Positions 51,834-61,380 of a stretch of 64,000 bases of DNA are shown here, piece after piece. Each line of letters starts with the position of its first letter. Position 1 is the stretch's first letter. Under the pieces are notes generated by a model. The model saw only the letters and a list, made by a program, of their open reading frames with translations, searched no databases and had not been told where the DNA came from. Source of the DNA: Nitrososphaeraceae archaeon. GTDB taxonomy: Archaea; Thermoproteota; Nitrososphaeria; Nitrososphaerales; Nitrososphaeraceae. The translations under genes were made by a program, and so were the position numbers. The stretch covers positions 62,001-126,000 of the forward strand of contig WHTU01000001.1 in NCBI GenBank assembly GCA_009377575.1, given 5' to 3'.

Positions 51834-52785
51834 TATTCTATCCGCCCAGCTTCGTCTTCACAGGCAGCCCTTTCCCCTTGACGACGTGGCGCTCATCGAT
51901 TTGGGTAAGGCGAACCGACCTCGACTACTGGCCCTAAAGTGCGATATGCTTGTTGGAAGTACTGACATTCCTCCATCTATGAGCCCATGGCAAGTCGCAA
52001 GAAAAAGTATAGTATCGTGTGTAAGCGATTTCGCAGCAAAAGGCCTAGTACCGTCAGCGTGCATGCTTTCGTTAGGACTTCCCAGATCAATCTCGTTACA
52101 CACTATCAAAGAGTTGGCTCATGGATTTAGAAGGGCCTCCAAAGAGTTTAGAATTAATTTCATAGGTGGCGATACTAATCATAGCAACGAATTTACCATA
52201 GACTGTTCGATGTTTGGTCATTCTAACCTTCCAATTTCTGCAATACCAGCTCAGAGCGGAGCAAAACCCGGAGACATAATTGTTACTTCAGGAGTCTTTG
52301 GACAAACTGCAGCTGGTCTTATGATAGTATTGAACAATGCAATGGCAAAAAGGCAGATCAAAGCCAAATTTACTTCCTCCGTGATGGTTCCTAAACCAAG
52401 ACTAAAATTTGGGATACATCTTAGGAAATATCTTTCGTCATCTATTGATTCTAGTGATGGGCTTGCCAGTTCTTTGTATCGACTAGCGATCAGGAGCAAT
52501 GTAAATTTTCAGGTTGAAAGGATTCCCATAGCTCCTGGGATAGCTGAGTTCGCCACTGATAATGGGATCGGCAGTGAGGAACTGGTAATGTATGGAGGTG
52601 AGGAATTTGAAATTGTTGGAACAATTCCATTAGGACGGTTGAGGAGGGCACGGCAGATAGCAGCATCCGAAAGGCTGAAATTAATTGAAATTGGGAAGGT
52701 ATCGAAGGGATCTGGAAAGGTCTTCTTGACTAGGAATGGCGATATTCCGGAGGAATTGGAGAACAGAGGCTATTCGGATTTGTGA
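51802..52785 (+). CDS. thiL: Thiamine-monophosphate kinase (ThiL)
   Basis: ThiL phosphorylates thiamine monophosphate to the active diphosphate. The PurM-like fold carries FPLDDVALIDLG at the N-terminus, LALKCDMLVGSTDIPPSM, KSIVSCVSDFAAKGLVPSA and FIGGDTNHSNEF, all metal- and ATP-binding segments. IDSSDGLASSLYRLA and MYGGEEFEIVG are in the C-terminal domain. At 327 aa it is complete. It overlaps the mutase gene and may be in the same message. Confidence 0.9.
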   Translation: MRESREQQIINILSAQLRLHRQPFPLDDVALIDLGKANRPRLLALKCDMLVGSTDIPPSMSPWQVARKSIVSCVSDFAAKGLVPSACMLSLGLPRSISLHTIKELAHGFRRASKEFRINFIGGDTNHSNEFTIDCSMFGHSNLPISAIPAQSGAKPGDIIVTSGVFGQTAAGLMIVLNNAMAKRQIKAKFTSSVMVPKPRLKFGIHLRKYLSSSIDSSDGLASSLYRLAIRSNVNFQVERIPIAPGIAEFATDNGIGSEELVMYGGEEFEIVGTIPLGRLRRARQIAASERLKLIEIGKVSKGSGKVFLTRNGDIPEELENRGYSDL

Positions 52786-53031
52786 GATCAGTTCAATCAA
52801 GATATAATAAATTAAGGTGATGTATCCACTTATAAAACTAAGGTAGAAGGTCGGCTCCGTTACCTAAACATAAAGTGTCGAATTTGGAAGTTGATTCGTC
52901 TTTAGCGAATTTTATTATTGTTTAATGCTAAGAGCGAAGAAAAACTGAAGCAGGTGTAGCCAAAACCAATTCATATACAAGATCCGACACACTACATTCA
53001 TATAGAACTGCAAAACGATATCTTCCGAACG

Positions 53032-53442
53032 ATGAGCGATCAAACTAATGAAATAGTCCAACATAAATGGGGCGTTGCACATATTTTCAGTAGTTATAAT
53101 AATACTTTAGTGCATATTACGGATCTTAGTGGGGCTGAAACGATCTCGTTCAGTTCGGGCGGTAGACATGTTACTGCTGATCGATATGAATCATCACCCT
53201 ATGCCGCGATGAAGTCTGCGGTGGCCGCGGCCGATATGGCCAAAACAAAAGGGATTAACGCTCTCCATATTAGGGTAAGGGCCGTGGGTGGAGTGGGACC
53301 GAGGATTCCGGGTCCGGGGGCGCAGGCGGCAATTAGAGCTTTAGCAAGAGCAGGTTTCCGAATCGGAAGAATAGATGACGTGACACCTATTCCCCATGAT
53401 ACTACCAGAAAGCCTGGTGGTAGAAGAGGACGACGGGTGTAG
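53032..53442 (+). CDS. rps11: Ribosomal protein uS11
   Basis: This small-subunit platform protein shows [42 protein letters not shown] and [28 protein letters not shown], ending with the basic tail [14 protein letters not shown]. At 136 aa it is a normal archaeal length. In many archaea uS11 lies with uS13, uS4 and RNA polymerase subunit D; here it stands alone, 246 bases after thiL. An imperfect hairpin at 52895-52938 lies in its upstream region. Confidence 0.95.
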   Translation: MSDQTNEIVQHKWGVAHIFSSYNNTLVHITDLSGAETISFSSGGRHVTADRYESSPYAAMKSAVAAADMAKTKGINALHIRVRAVGGVGPRIPGPGAQAAIRALARAGFRIGRIDDVTPIPHDTTRKPGGRRGRRV

Positions 53443-53492
53443 TAGAGGAGCATCACTTTTTCCTTTTTATATATGCAAAATGAAGTCAAATG

Positions 53493-56174
53493 CTAATGGC
53501 TCATATCAATTGAGTAAGTATTGCTCGTAATTTCTGGACGAAAAACCTGTTCATTTGGTAAATTCCTAAATAGCACTTTCACTGTCTCACGATATGGATC
53601 AAGGATAATCTCGGAATCTTGTGGCGACCCCCCGATGTAGAATTTGTGTTGAAAGCGTATAGGTACTGAATTGCTTCTTATAGAATCTGGGACCTGAGGA
53701 TCAAAGATTATTTGGTTATCAACTAAATTGATATGCATCCCCAGAAATAGCTCGCGGACAGCGTATACGTACATTGCCAACGACCATGCTTGTAAAATAC
53801 ACGAATTGAATGGTTCTGGCCTATCCCCTCTATAGGTCTCTGCGAACATCCCATTTTCAGACAGTATCCGCTCCGCCATAGATTCGATATAGTACAGCGC
53901 TTGTTCCTTACGTCCGTATTTGGTCTCAACGGTGGCCGCCCAGCCGGTGACAAGAGGCCAGACTGCCCCGTCATGATAGAGACTTGGGTGATATTTTGGA
54001 TCAAGAGAGCTGAGCGTTCTTACCCCCCATGGTGTAGTAATGTCACTTTTTTCAATCCTTCTAAGCACAGATTCCGCTTGACTCCTTACGTCCGTAACTC
54101 CAGTCAATAACATGACAAGTGCGTTCGGTCTTATACTAGCATCTTTAGTACCGTTTTTTCGTATGGTATCAAAATAAAACCCCTCTTTGTTTTCCCAATA
54201 TTCTGACTGTATCTTTTGCCTTAGGTTAAGTGCACCCTTTTCCCACCTCTTGAGATGGAATTTGTCATCCATGATTTTTGCCAGATCGATACCTATGTGC
54301 AAACTTTCGTAGAAGAGAGCCTGCACATCATTGGCACTTTTCCTTCTATCTATGTGATCCATCCAAGTAGAATCCTGAATTGGTAGTTTTTCTGCCACAC
54401 CGGTAAAACCATGTTCAATCAAGCCATCACCGTCAACGTCTTTACTGAACCCGCAGTTAATCAGATCAACTATATTTTTCCACCTTTTCTTAAGGTAACT
54501 AATGTTTCCAGTTGAATATACATATTCTCGGATACTCCAAGGAAAAAGAAAAGTAGAGTCAGCCGATCCATACGTCGTATTATGGAGAAATGCTTTTCCG
54601 CTAATAATCATAGGTAGCTCACCTTTAATTGTAGTTTTTGTTGTTCTCCTAGCCTGATGTTTTAAAAAATTCTCCAAAACAGACAATACAAATTCATAAT
54701 CGCCTAGTGACAGGTAGCCCTTTAATGACCAACCTGTATCCCTAGCCCAATAGTTTGGAAATCTAGGCAACCCCGCACAGATTCCCGGACCAAGCTCGTC
54801 GTATTCTGCTTTGAGATACTCCATACCTGTTTTTGCTTTCTCAAAAGCTTTAACAATTTTTACAATCGTCGGGTTTTGCTTAGAATTTGGTTGTATATCT
54901 AGAGTATTTGATGAAACAGAGTCGAAATGGTGCTGGGTGTCTAGCAAAAGTAACTTATAGTTATCTCTAATAGTCAGAAATTCATCAAGGCATTCTCTAG
55001 AACTGTTAAAACTTCCTGAAGCGACTAAAGCGATTTCACTTGTTCCTCCGGTAGGAATTTCTATATCATATGATAGTTCTAAATCGTTATCAAAGGTATC
55101 GACCAAGATTCTAGATGGTTTCAATTCTTTAGGAGCAATACCAATAATTCCAAAGTAATGGGCGATTCCTTTCCTTGCCGCAGTCTGAACCTGCAGACAA
55201 TTTTCGCTCTCGATGAATCTAGAAGAATTGCTCTGGGAGATAGCTGCTAGCCCATAGCTGGTAATATTTCCATCTATAATAAAATGAATGCGTACCTTAC
55301 GCTTTGCCTTAAGAGATCTCTTTCTAGGACTCAATCTTGGGAGATCTATACTTCTGTCAATCAATTCAAGAATTGTCACGAATCCTTTTCGTTCAGTTGG
55401 GACAAACAATTTCCTTTTCACTTGAAGCCCGGCCAACTCGTGTCTTGTTGATAGGATGCCTTTTTCATGTCTTGAGGAGGCAACAAAATTAGGAAGCCTT
55501 TTTCTTACTTGATCTTCAATCGAAAGCTCTACAATAATTCTACCAAATGCTCGTACGGGAGGCACGTACAAGCCTCCATTGTCATACCTGACTCCCATCC
55601 AAGTCCAATTTGCAGAAACTGACCCATTGGAAGAACAAACAATATATGCCTTCTTTCCAGAAAGAATAAGAGGGGATGTGAAATTTTTGAAGATGGTATC
55701 TTCATTATTGGTATCGTATATGAGATCTTCCAATATATTTGAGGGAATAAGTATTTTATCTCTTTGTTCACCAACATAGTCAATGAGTGTAAAGGGGATA
55801 ATTATTTGCTCGAAACCTTCTAGTTTACTCAAGATGACGATCTTATGTTTTTTCCCTTCCGACAAACCCTCTTTACTCATAACAAGAAATCTGGCACTCT
55901 GGAAGGGTCTAAATGGAAGTGGTCGATTCTCTGAAATTGACGCTGCATTCACCATGTCTTCTGTAGTTGCTACAAAAATAGATTTCTTTGGATAAGGCAC
56001 CTCATCGACGTATATGTCAAGGGATACAACATTTCCTCCCAAAGGGACTGGAGGATTTAGTAGGGAAAAGATAAACCCATTGAATTTGTCTTCGCCCGTG
56101 ACTATAGTCACATTCTTTAAACTTCCTTCAATATAAGAGAGCAAAGTATGTGTTTTGTCCAATGTTCTAGCCAT
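53493..56174 (-). CDS. Glycogen debranching enzyme-type glycosidase (amylo-1,6-glucosidase domain)
   Basis: The 893-aa protein has an N-terminal beta-rich region (about 1-400) and a C-terminal (alpha/alpha)6 glycosidase barrel of the glycogen-debranching/GH63-like kind. Signature segments are GLPRFPNYWARDTGW (about 475), STFLFPWSIREYVY, DGDGLIEHG, DSTWMDHIDR and YHDGAVWPLVTGW; the Asp and Glu residues here are candidate catalytic acids. It has no signal peptide, so it probably acts on cytoplasmic polyglucan. The exact linkage is not known. It converges with uS11. Confidence 0.82.
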   Translation of the reverse strand: MARTLDKTHTLLSYIEGSLKNVTIVTGEDKFNGFIFSLLNPPVPLGGNVVSLDIYVDEVPYPKKSIFVATTEDMVNAASISENRPLPFRPFQSARFLVMSKEGLSEGKKHKIVILSKLEGFEQIIIPFTLIDYVGEQRDKILIPSNILEDLIYDTNNEDTIFKNFTSPLILSGKKAYIVCSSNGSVSANWTWMGVRYDNGGLYVPPVRAFGRIIVELSIEDQVRKRLPNFVASSRHEKGILSTRHELAGLQVKRKLFVPTERKGFVTILELIDRSIDLPRLSPRKRSLKAKRKVRIHFIIDGNITSYGLAAISQSNSSRFIESENCLQVQTAARKGIAHYFGIIGIAPKELKPSRILVDTFDNDLELSYDIEIPTGGTSEIALVASGSFNSSRECLDEFLTIRDNYKLLLLDTQHHFDSVSSNTLDIQPNSKQNPTIVKIVKAFEKAKTGMEYLKAEYDELGPGICAGLPRFPNYWARDTGWSLKGYLSLGDYEFVLSVLENFLKHQARRTTKTTIKGELPMIISGKAFLHNTTYGSADSTFLFPWSIREYVYSTGNISYLKKRWKNIVDLINCGFSKDVDGDGLIEHGFTGVAEKLPIQDSTWMDHIDRRKSANDVQALFYESLHIGIDLAKIMDDKFHLKRWEKGALNLRQKIQSEYWENKEGFYFDTIRKNGTKDASIRPNALVMLLTGVTDVRSQAESVLRRIEKSDITTPWGVRTLSSLDPKYHPSLYHDGAVWPLVTGWAATVETKYGRKEQALYYIESMAERILSENGMFAETYRGDRPEPFNSCILQAWSLAMYVYAVRELFLGMHINLVDNQIIFDPQVPDSIRSNSVPIRFQHKFYIGGSPQDSEIILDPYRETVKVLFRNLPNEQVFRPEITSNTYSIDMSH

Positions 56175-56392
56175 GCTCGATTATCCCCGAATAGAACTAG
56201 TTCGAAGTGTTAGAGCATATAAAAGTATTCAAAGACAAAATTAGTTACAGATACTCCTGTGCATTGTTCATTGGATCTTGATAGCCAGGACCTAGTCTTC
56301 AGACATGTGGGATGGAAATAGGTGAAATTCTTTTTGTCTATTACTAAAGAGAGAAATTTGGGTTAATTGAATGATTCTACGGGAATGATACT

Positions 56393-57268
56393 TTGGTTGT
56401 CATCGATACACTGCATATTGATAAAAGATCATCTACTAGGATAATGGGCGTACTCAATGTAAGCCCTGAATCCTTTTACAAAAGATCAGTACAAACGTCC
56501 AGATATGATATTGAAAAGACTGTGAAGGGTATGGAGGCCAACGGTGCAAGCCTTATTGATATCGGTGGCATGTCCACAGCTCCATACCTAAGGACATACA
56601 TTTCAGCTATGGAGGAAACAAAGCGAGTATCGGAAGCAGTTACTCTAGTTAAAAGATGCTGTACTTTGCCTATATCTGTTGATACACCAAGAGCAGAAGT
56701 CGCTAGAGAGGCAATAAAAAGAGGTGCTTCACTCGTTAACGACGTAACAGGGTTAAAGTATGATAAGAATATGGCTGGTATTATCTCCGGTTATGGAATT
56801 CCGGTTATAGTTGGAGCATATAGCAAAGTTCGAATTTCTGGAACTCTATCTTCCACTCTTAGGGCTTTACGTGAAAGTCTGGAATTAGCCAAAAGAGCAG
56901 GAATTGCTGATAGCAAAATCATAGTGGACCCATCTATTGGCTTCTTTAGAAGGGAAGTTACAAATGACTTCAGTACCAGGATGACAAATTTGTCTTGGTA
57001 CAATCGTGACCAAGAGATAATAAAGAATTTAGATAAACTTCAATGTCTCGCTAAGCCTATCTCAATTGGTGTTTCTGGTAAATCCTTTTTAGGAGAACTC
57101 TTCAAATTGAAGCTTAATGATAGGTTAATTCCTGCTCTCGTCTCGGAACTAAAATGCTCACTCGGTGGTGCGAACATATTGAGGACTCACCATGTCAGAG
57201 AAACTTCACTTGCACTTAAAGCATGCAAGATGTTTGGAATCAGCAAGCAAAACTTTCGCAAAAAATAG
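56393..57268 (+). CDS. folP: Dihydropteroate synthase
   Basis: The enzyme condenses a pterin pyrophosphate with an aminobenzoate-type substrate. Residues about 18-26 (RIMGVLNVSPESFYK) form the pterin loop, GASLIDIGGMSTAP the G-x-x-S/T motif, LPISVDTPRAEVAREAI and GASLVNDVTGL the TIM-barrel pterin pocket, and KIIVDPSIGFFRR the metal/diphosphate loop. SIGVSGKSFLGEL is at the C-terminus. The start is a TTG at 56393. At 291 aa it is complete. FolE, which feeds the pathway, is at 28968. Confidence 0.9.
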   Translation: MVVIDTLHIDKRSSTRIMGVLNVSPESFYKRSVQTSRYDIEKTVKGMEANGASLIDIGGMSTAPYLRTYISAMEETKRVSEAVTLVKRCCTLPISVDTPRAEVAREAIKRGASLVNDVTGLKYDKNMAGIISGYGIPVIVGAYSKVRISGTLSSTLRALRESLELAKRAGIADSKIIVDPSIGFFRREVTNDFSTRMTNLSWYNRDQEIIKNLDKLQCLAKPISIGVSGKSFLGELFKLKLNDRLIPALVSELKCSLGGANILRTHHVRETSLALKACKMFGISKQNFRKK

Positions 57269-57779
57269 AGAAAGTGCTAAGATTCAAGGTTGTTTGTCAA
57301 AGGTCAGGACCATGAACTCTCGCCGTTTGTTACCTATTTGAGAAACATCACATTGAACAGTAATTTAGGGTGACAAATTTGTATCACTTTAGGCCGATTT
57401 TTCATCCTTGCCCTAAAATAGGATCTCTAGAATTAGGAACGTTTTCCAATAAAATCGTAATTTTCATGAATATTTCGAACAGCAACCGACTCAGAACTCG
57501 TCATCACTAATCAATTAATTGGGCAATACACAGGGTTATTATTCCTTGGTCAAGGCATTACTGGCAAACACCTCTCACCCACAATAGTAGAAATAGATAA
57601 CGGTATGCCAGTCCCGTATCAACTTGGAATTGGAAGAATATGCAACTTAATAGTTAGATCAAGGAAGGAAATTCATGCGGTTAAAAGTCTTGTCCGCGTA
57701 AGTGAGAAACCTGCAGTATAATAACACACATGAATAAACTAGATTCGGACTCAAGAAGACTACAACTTCATTATAAGAT
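57269..57779. other. 500-base gap with palindrome and startless reading frame
   Basis: It holds a palindrome GTG-ACAAATTTGT-ATCAC (57370-57387), an inverted repeat TTTAGGG/CCCTAAA (57364-57370 and 57411-57417) and an 83-codon open frame with no usual start (see next entry). Confidence 0.35.
57470..57721 (+). pseudogene. Possible gene remnant: 83-codon frame without start codon
   Basis: From a TGA at 57467 to a TAA at 57719 the frame is open. The translation looks protein-like (LVITNQLIGQYTGLLFLGQG, then HLSPTIVEIDNGMPVPYQLG and CNLIVRSRKEIHAVKSL). The only ATG is more than halfway in, and there is no GTG or TTG earlier. It may be the 3' part of a decayed gene or use an unusual start. The family is not recognised. 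Confidence 0.35.
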
Positions 57780-58364
57780 CTACACTGCCATATTTTTTAA
57801 ATTGTTATCCATTTTGGCATATTTTAGAAATGCAGTAGACATGTCGACACCTGTGAAGTTGGCTTGTGACAGATTCGATTCCACAAGTATCGTTTTTGCA
57901 ATAATGCAATAAGAGAGATCAGAATGACTCAAATTTGACCACATCAAATTTGTCCCTGTTAAATCTGCTCGAGACAAGTTACACCTGCTTAAGTCAGAAT
58001 ACATCACCAAGGCGGAATTTAGATTTGACTTCTCGAAGTTGGCCATTGATAAATCTGATTGCACAAGATTAGCTCGACTTAAGTTGGTCTTACAGAAATT
58101 ACTGCCAACGCATGATGCTCCATTCAAAAAAACACCTGATAAATCAAGACCTGATAAATCGATTCCATCTAGTTTGAGTTTTAGTGTCAAATTTTTCAAT
58201 CGCCATTCATTGAATTCACTAATTCTCTTATTCCTCAGGAAAGTCGTAACAATCCCTTGAATGTCAGAGGACATATGCAACAGATAGTCTCTCCAATAAG
58301 CGTCCCAGACTAGTTTTACAGTTGTTATCAAAGAATGAGATTTCACATTGGAGTAAGACAGCAA
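57780..58364 (-). CDS. Pentapeptide-repeat protein
   Basis: After about 75 residues of ordinary sequence come at least 20 tandem units of A(D/N)Lxx type, for example NLSRANLVQSDLSMANFEKS and DLSRCNLSRADLTGTNL. These form a right-handed four-sided beta helix. Some such proteins mimic DNA and protect gyrase; others have unknown roles. The 194-aa length is typical. The first 70 residues (LVWDAYWRDYLLHMSSDI) are helical. The neighbour upstream is a 153-aa conserved-looking protein. Confidence 0.88.
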   Translation of the reverse strand: MLSYSNVKSHSLITTVKLVWDAYWRDYLLHMSSDIQGIVTTFLRNKRISEFNEWRLKNLTLKLKLDGIDLSGLDLSGVFLNGASCVGSNFCKTNLSRANLVQSDLSMANFEKSNLNSALVMYSDLSRCNLSRADLTGTNLMWSNLSHSDLSYCIIAKTILVESNLSQANFTGVDMSTAFLKYAKMDNNLKNMAV

Positions 58365-58393
58365 GGTATAGACATAATGAGTTGTGCATTTCG

Positions 58394-58855
58394 TTAATTG
58401 ATTCCTGGGATCTCCAATAACTTAGATGGAGGGAGGTTGATGAGATTCTCTTGCCTATCGTCCTCAGATATTTCTTCGAATTCTAAGGTGATTTCAACTG
58501 GGCCTTTGAATCGAACACTAATATCGCTAGCTAACTTTGCTATTACACGAGGATCCGCGAATTCCTTTGAACCATTCAGGAACACTCTGGCCTGCCGCCG
58601 CAAGATTTCTCCTCCGAAGCTGCTGTGCAACATTCCAGTCAATTCATCTACTTTGTTCTGTGCAATGTCATTATAATAAATAGCCAAACCATGAACTGGC
58701 TCCTTGTCATAAGGTGTCCCATATCTAAACCAGTAGACTCCGAAATGCTCGTACTCTCCTTGTAAGCATTTAATTTCCCAATGGTTTACCCTTTCTGAAG
58801 GGTAAGTTGCCAAAGATAAGTCTTCTACTGTAAGTCGCCAATACCTAATCCGCAT
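58394..58855 (-). CDS. Uncharacterised protein, 153 aa
   Basis: Beginning MRIRYWRLTVEDLSLATYPS, this protein looks like an alpha/beta domain with WEIKCLQGEYEHFGVYWFRYG and a hydrophilic second half (ELTGMLHSSFGGEILRRQARVF). The C-terminus is acidic then ends LLEIPGIN. No catalytic motif or membrane segment is visible. It is on the same strand as the pentapeptide-repeat gene, 29 bases upstream, and probably shares its transcript. Confidence 0.6.
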   Translation of the reverse strand: MRIRYWRLTVEDLSLATYPSERVNHWEIKCLQGEYEHFGVYWFRYGTPYDKEPVHGLAIYYNDIAQNKVDELTGMLHSSFGGEILRRQARVFLNGSKEFADPRVIAKLASDISVRFKGPVEITLEFEEISEDDRQENLINLPPSKLLEIPGIN

Positions 58856-59367
58856 GTTGGAATTTGCTATTAGTTCGTTATAATAATGTGATGACGTTGA
58901 CCAAGCCGCATGGTAGAGTCAAATAACAGATAGCTACCGCACGTTTCTTCTTTTTTTTGACAACTAATAGAAAAAATTGAGATTCCTTTGATCGAATGAA
59001 TCAATGGCTTAAAGTACGTCTTGGGAACTAATCAAGATTAACACCTCTAAAATCGCAGCCCAAGTCTTTAATATTTGTGGGGCAATGAGAGACAAAGATC
59101 AGAAGCCGGGTGTTTTTAGAGCTATTTTATGCATTAGAGCCTATTTTGACATTATTCCAGCCATTCATTGAGGTTCATAGCTCAATAGAAATAAGTGATC
59201 GGACCCAACAATTCATCTTGCAAATAATTTGAATTTTTGAATATTAATTCAAAATCGGAAAAGGACTGTCAAGAAGACCGCTACTATTTCATGCAATTTA
59301 ACTTCATTCAACTTAATTCCTCTGTGACAATATATATGGATACCCCCTGATTAATCCTTCACAGTAG
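58856..59367. other. 500-base gap upstream of the HEAT-repeat gene
   Basis: No coding frame was recognised. The right end holds the TATA box of the following gene. A T-rich tract CTTCTTTTTTTTG at about 58949-58960 and several A/T runs occur, without a clear hairpin. Confidence 0.3.
59327..59340 (+). promoter_or_regulatory. TATA box of the HEAT-repeat gene
   Basis: ACAATATATATGGA is centred about 26 nt before a start near 59360, eight bases ahead of the TTG start. Confidence 0.5.
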
Positions 59368-59874
59368 TTGAACGACAATCAAAATACTGAATTTGACGCG
59401 CAGTTACGTGTTGGGTTACTCCATAAAATGGAGAAGCATTTCGATAAGAACGATGTGGAATACTTCAAACAGTTGCTTAATCATGAAGACAATGTGATCA
59501 GAACAAGGACAGTTTGCATACTAGCAGAGATAGGTGGCAAAAAAGTCGTAGATGCCATAGGCGACACATTGGAGAATGATAAAGACTCTTTGGTCAGACA
59601 CGAAGCAGCATTCGCGCTGGGACAGCTTGGATTCACTGACGCATTGAACGCGTTATCCCATGCAATCAACTCTGATCCTAGCTTGTTCGTGAGGCACGAA
59701 GCGGCCATTGCAATGGGTGTGATCGGCTCGGAGCAAGGAAGAGACCCTCTCGAGCACGCACTATCAGATGAAAGCCAGGAGGTTCGTGAATCAGTGAAAA
59801 TCGCTCTTGCCAATCTAGACTATATCTCCAGTATGAAAAGGAAAGGAAAATTCTCTAGGCTGACAGGTGGATGA
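59368..59874 (+). CDS. HEAT-repeat protein resembling half of deoxyhypusine hydroxylase
   Basis: The 168-aa product is four HEAT repeats. Repeats 2 and 3 carry His-Glu dyads at LVRHEAAFALGQLG (His78-Glu79) and FVRHEAAIAMGVIG (His110-Glu111), 32 residues apart. Eukaryotic deoxyhypusine hydroxylase (DOHH) has two such four-repeat halves, each with two HE dyads about 33 residues apart, and binds two irons between the halves. A dimer of this protein could do the same. The start is a TTG with a TATA box at the right distance. A plain PBS-lyase-type HEAT protein is the alternative. Confidence 0.65.
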   Translation: MNDNQNTEFDAQLRVGLLHKMEKHFDKNDVEYFKQLLNHEDNVIRTRTVCILAEIGGKKVVDAIGDTLENDKDSLVRHEAAFALGQLGFTDALNALSHAINSDPSLFVRHEAAIAMGVIGSEQGRDPLEHALSDESQEVRESVKIALANLDYISSMKRKGKFSRLTGG

Positions 59875-59914
59875 GCTCCTTGATTTTTTATTGATGAAAG
59901 ATATCCAAGTTAGG

Positions 59915-60955
59915 CTAAGTTAGAATATTTTTCATATCTGCATTATTCTGAGCATTTTTTATTTCCAAAGCAATCCTTCTGCCCATGCTCATAGGATCAT
60001 CATAGATGAGGCTAGAATAGGGCGACCCCATTATGTACAGATTGGTACCCGCAACAATCCGCGCTGAGAATTCAAAAGTAACGAAATTCCCTAGCGCATC
60101 GCAGACTCCTTCAAGGCAAAATGGACCAATCATCCCTGGAGGTACTAACTGCTTGGCTGCTCGCACAAAATCCTCACCCATTGAAAACACTTTTCCCAGG
60201 AGAGACTCTCTTAGAACGAGAGGGAAATTTCCGATTACATTATACGACGATGTCTGGATTCCTATCCCCAATTGGTGGCTCGCAGGGATCCTTCCAAGTC
60301 CATCTATATCAGTTTCGTATCTCCTGTCCGCACCAAGGAACTCTATCTCATTGTTGATTGCAGAATAGAAATAATGAAGATAGACCGGAACTCCCCTTAC
60401 ATATTCCTGGATGTAAAGATCATCCTCACTCTTGATCACATCCTGCTTAAGTAAATCAAGCGCCCCTTTTTCAAAAGTTTCCCTGTTCCAAGCTAAGAAA
60501 TATCCTCTTCCTCCAGCGGCTCCGTGCAACTTCACAATACACAGCCGATCGATGTCATGCTTCGATTTTACGGGTTGAGGGGTAGTCAATCCAGCACTTG
60601 ACATCAATTCTTGTTTTAAATTTCTGTCTGCTTCCCACCTCAATATCCATTTGTTACCAAAAATAGGTATAGAAAGCTGTTCAATGTAGTCAATATCTGA
60701 GTATGCTATGAGTGATCCGTGCGGGATCAATATACAACTTTTTTCTTTAAGGTATTCCTGACATTCGCTGGATATTGTCTCAGAATTTTGTTCAATTTCG
60801 AAAATTTCATCTACAAACTTGAATCGCCTATACAGAGATTTTCTTTCCTTTTTACAAATTAGAACTGTTTTGAATCCTTCATCTTTTGCTCCCTTCATCA
60901 ATTGCAATGCACAATGAGAACCGATAGTTGCAATCCTCAAATCTCGACTCAGCAA
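59915..60955 (-). CDS. purP: PurP, FAICAR synthetase (formate-dependent)
   Basis: PurP joins formate to AICAR using ATP, the archaeal replacement for the PurH transformylase. RIATIGSHCALQLMKGAKDEGF at the N-terminus, VKLHGAAGGRGYFLAWN (ATP-grasp phosphate loop) and PVYLHYFYSAINNEIEFLG are PurP-specific. FEFSARIVAGTNLYIMGSPYS is the C-terminal metal and substrate part. The 346-aa length is usual. With purM at 41218 it places two purine steps in this window. Confidence 0.93.
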   Translation of the reverse strand: MLSRDLRIATIGSHCALQLMKGAKDEGFKTVLICKKERKSLYRRFKFVDEIFEIEQNSETISSECQEYLKEKSCILIPHGSLIAYSDIDYIEQLSIPIFGNKWILRWEADRNLKQELMSSAGLTTPQPVKSKHDIDRLCIVKLHGAAGGRGYFLAWNRETFEKGALDLLKQDVIKSEDDLYIQEYVRGVPVYLHYFYSAINNEIEFLGADRRYETDIDGLGRIPASHQLGIGIQTSSYNVIGNFPLVLRESLLGKVFSMGEDFVRAAKQLVPPGMIGPFCLEGVCDALGNFVTFEFSARIVAGTNLYIMGSPYSSLIYDDPMSMGRRIALEIKNAQNNADMKNILT

Positions 60956-61120
60956 TAATACCCAACTAATAGGGCAGAGGGTGATTAAAACACTTCGAGA
61001 AGAAGTACTACTAAATCAGAACTGACTCTATCGCAATGGTCTTTACTTTCTTTTTACGGAGCGACGCCGAATATTCCCTGGTCATAATTCATTTTCGAAA
61101 GCAACAGGTGATAGATCGGG

Positions 61121-61303
61121 TTACTGGTTGCCGCCAAACGTAATAAATTCAGCAATCAACTTGATGACAAAAGCGATTCCGCCTACGAAGCCTAAGCCAA
61201 GCAAGACCAAACGCATATGGGTTACATAGTCATCCTTACTCGTCTTCTTCGCCAACCTTAAAGTCTGTATTATCTCTGTAAACTTTCGTTGCACCACGGC
61301 CAT
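61121..61303 (-). CDS. secE: Preprotein translocase subunit SecE (Sec61 gamma)
   Basis: This 60-aa protein has an amphipathic N-terminal helix (KFTEIIQTLRLAKKTSKDDYV) and one membrane segment (LLGLGFVGGIAFVIKLIAEFI), the archaeal SecE/Sec61 gamma layout. It clamps SecY in the membrane. In many archaea it is followed by NusG and uL11; those are not here, although uL10 and uL1 lie 2 kb downstream. Confidence 0.82.
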   Translation of the reverse strand: MAVVQRKFTEIIQTLRLAKKTSKDDYVTHMRLVLLGLGFVGGIAFVIKLIAEFITFGGNQ

Positions 61304-61380
61304 TTATTTTCAATAATACACATTGGATTCGGCTATTTGAAGATAGCGCAGAAGAAAGCTAAACCTACCAATGCTAACTA

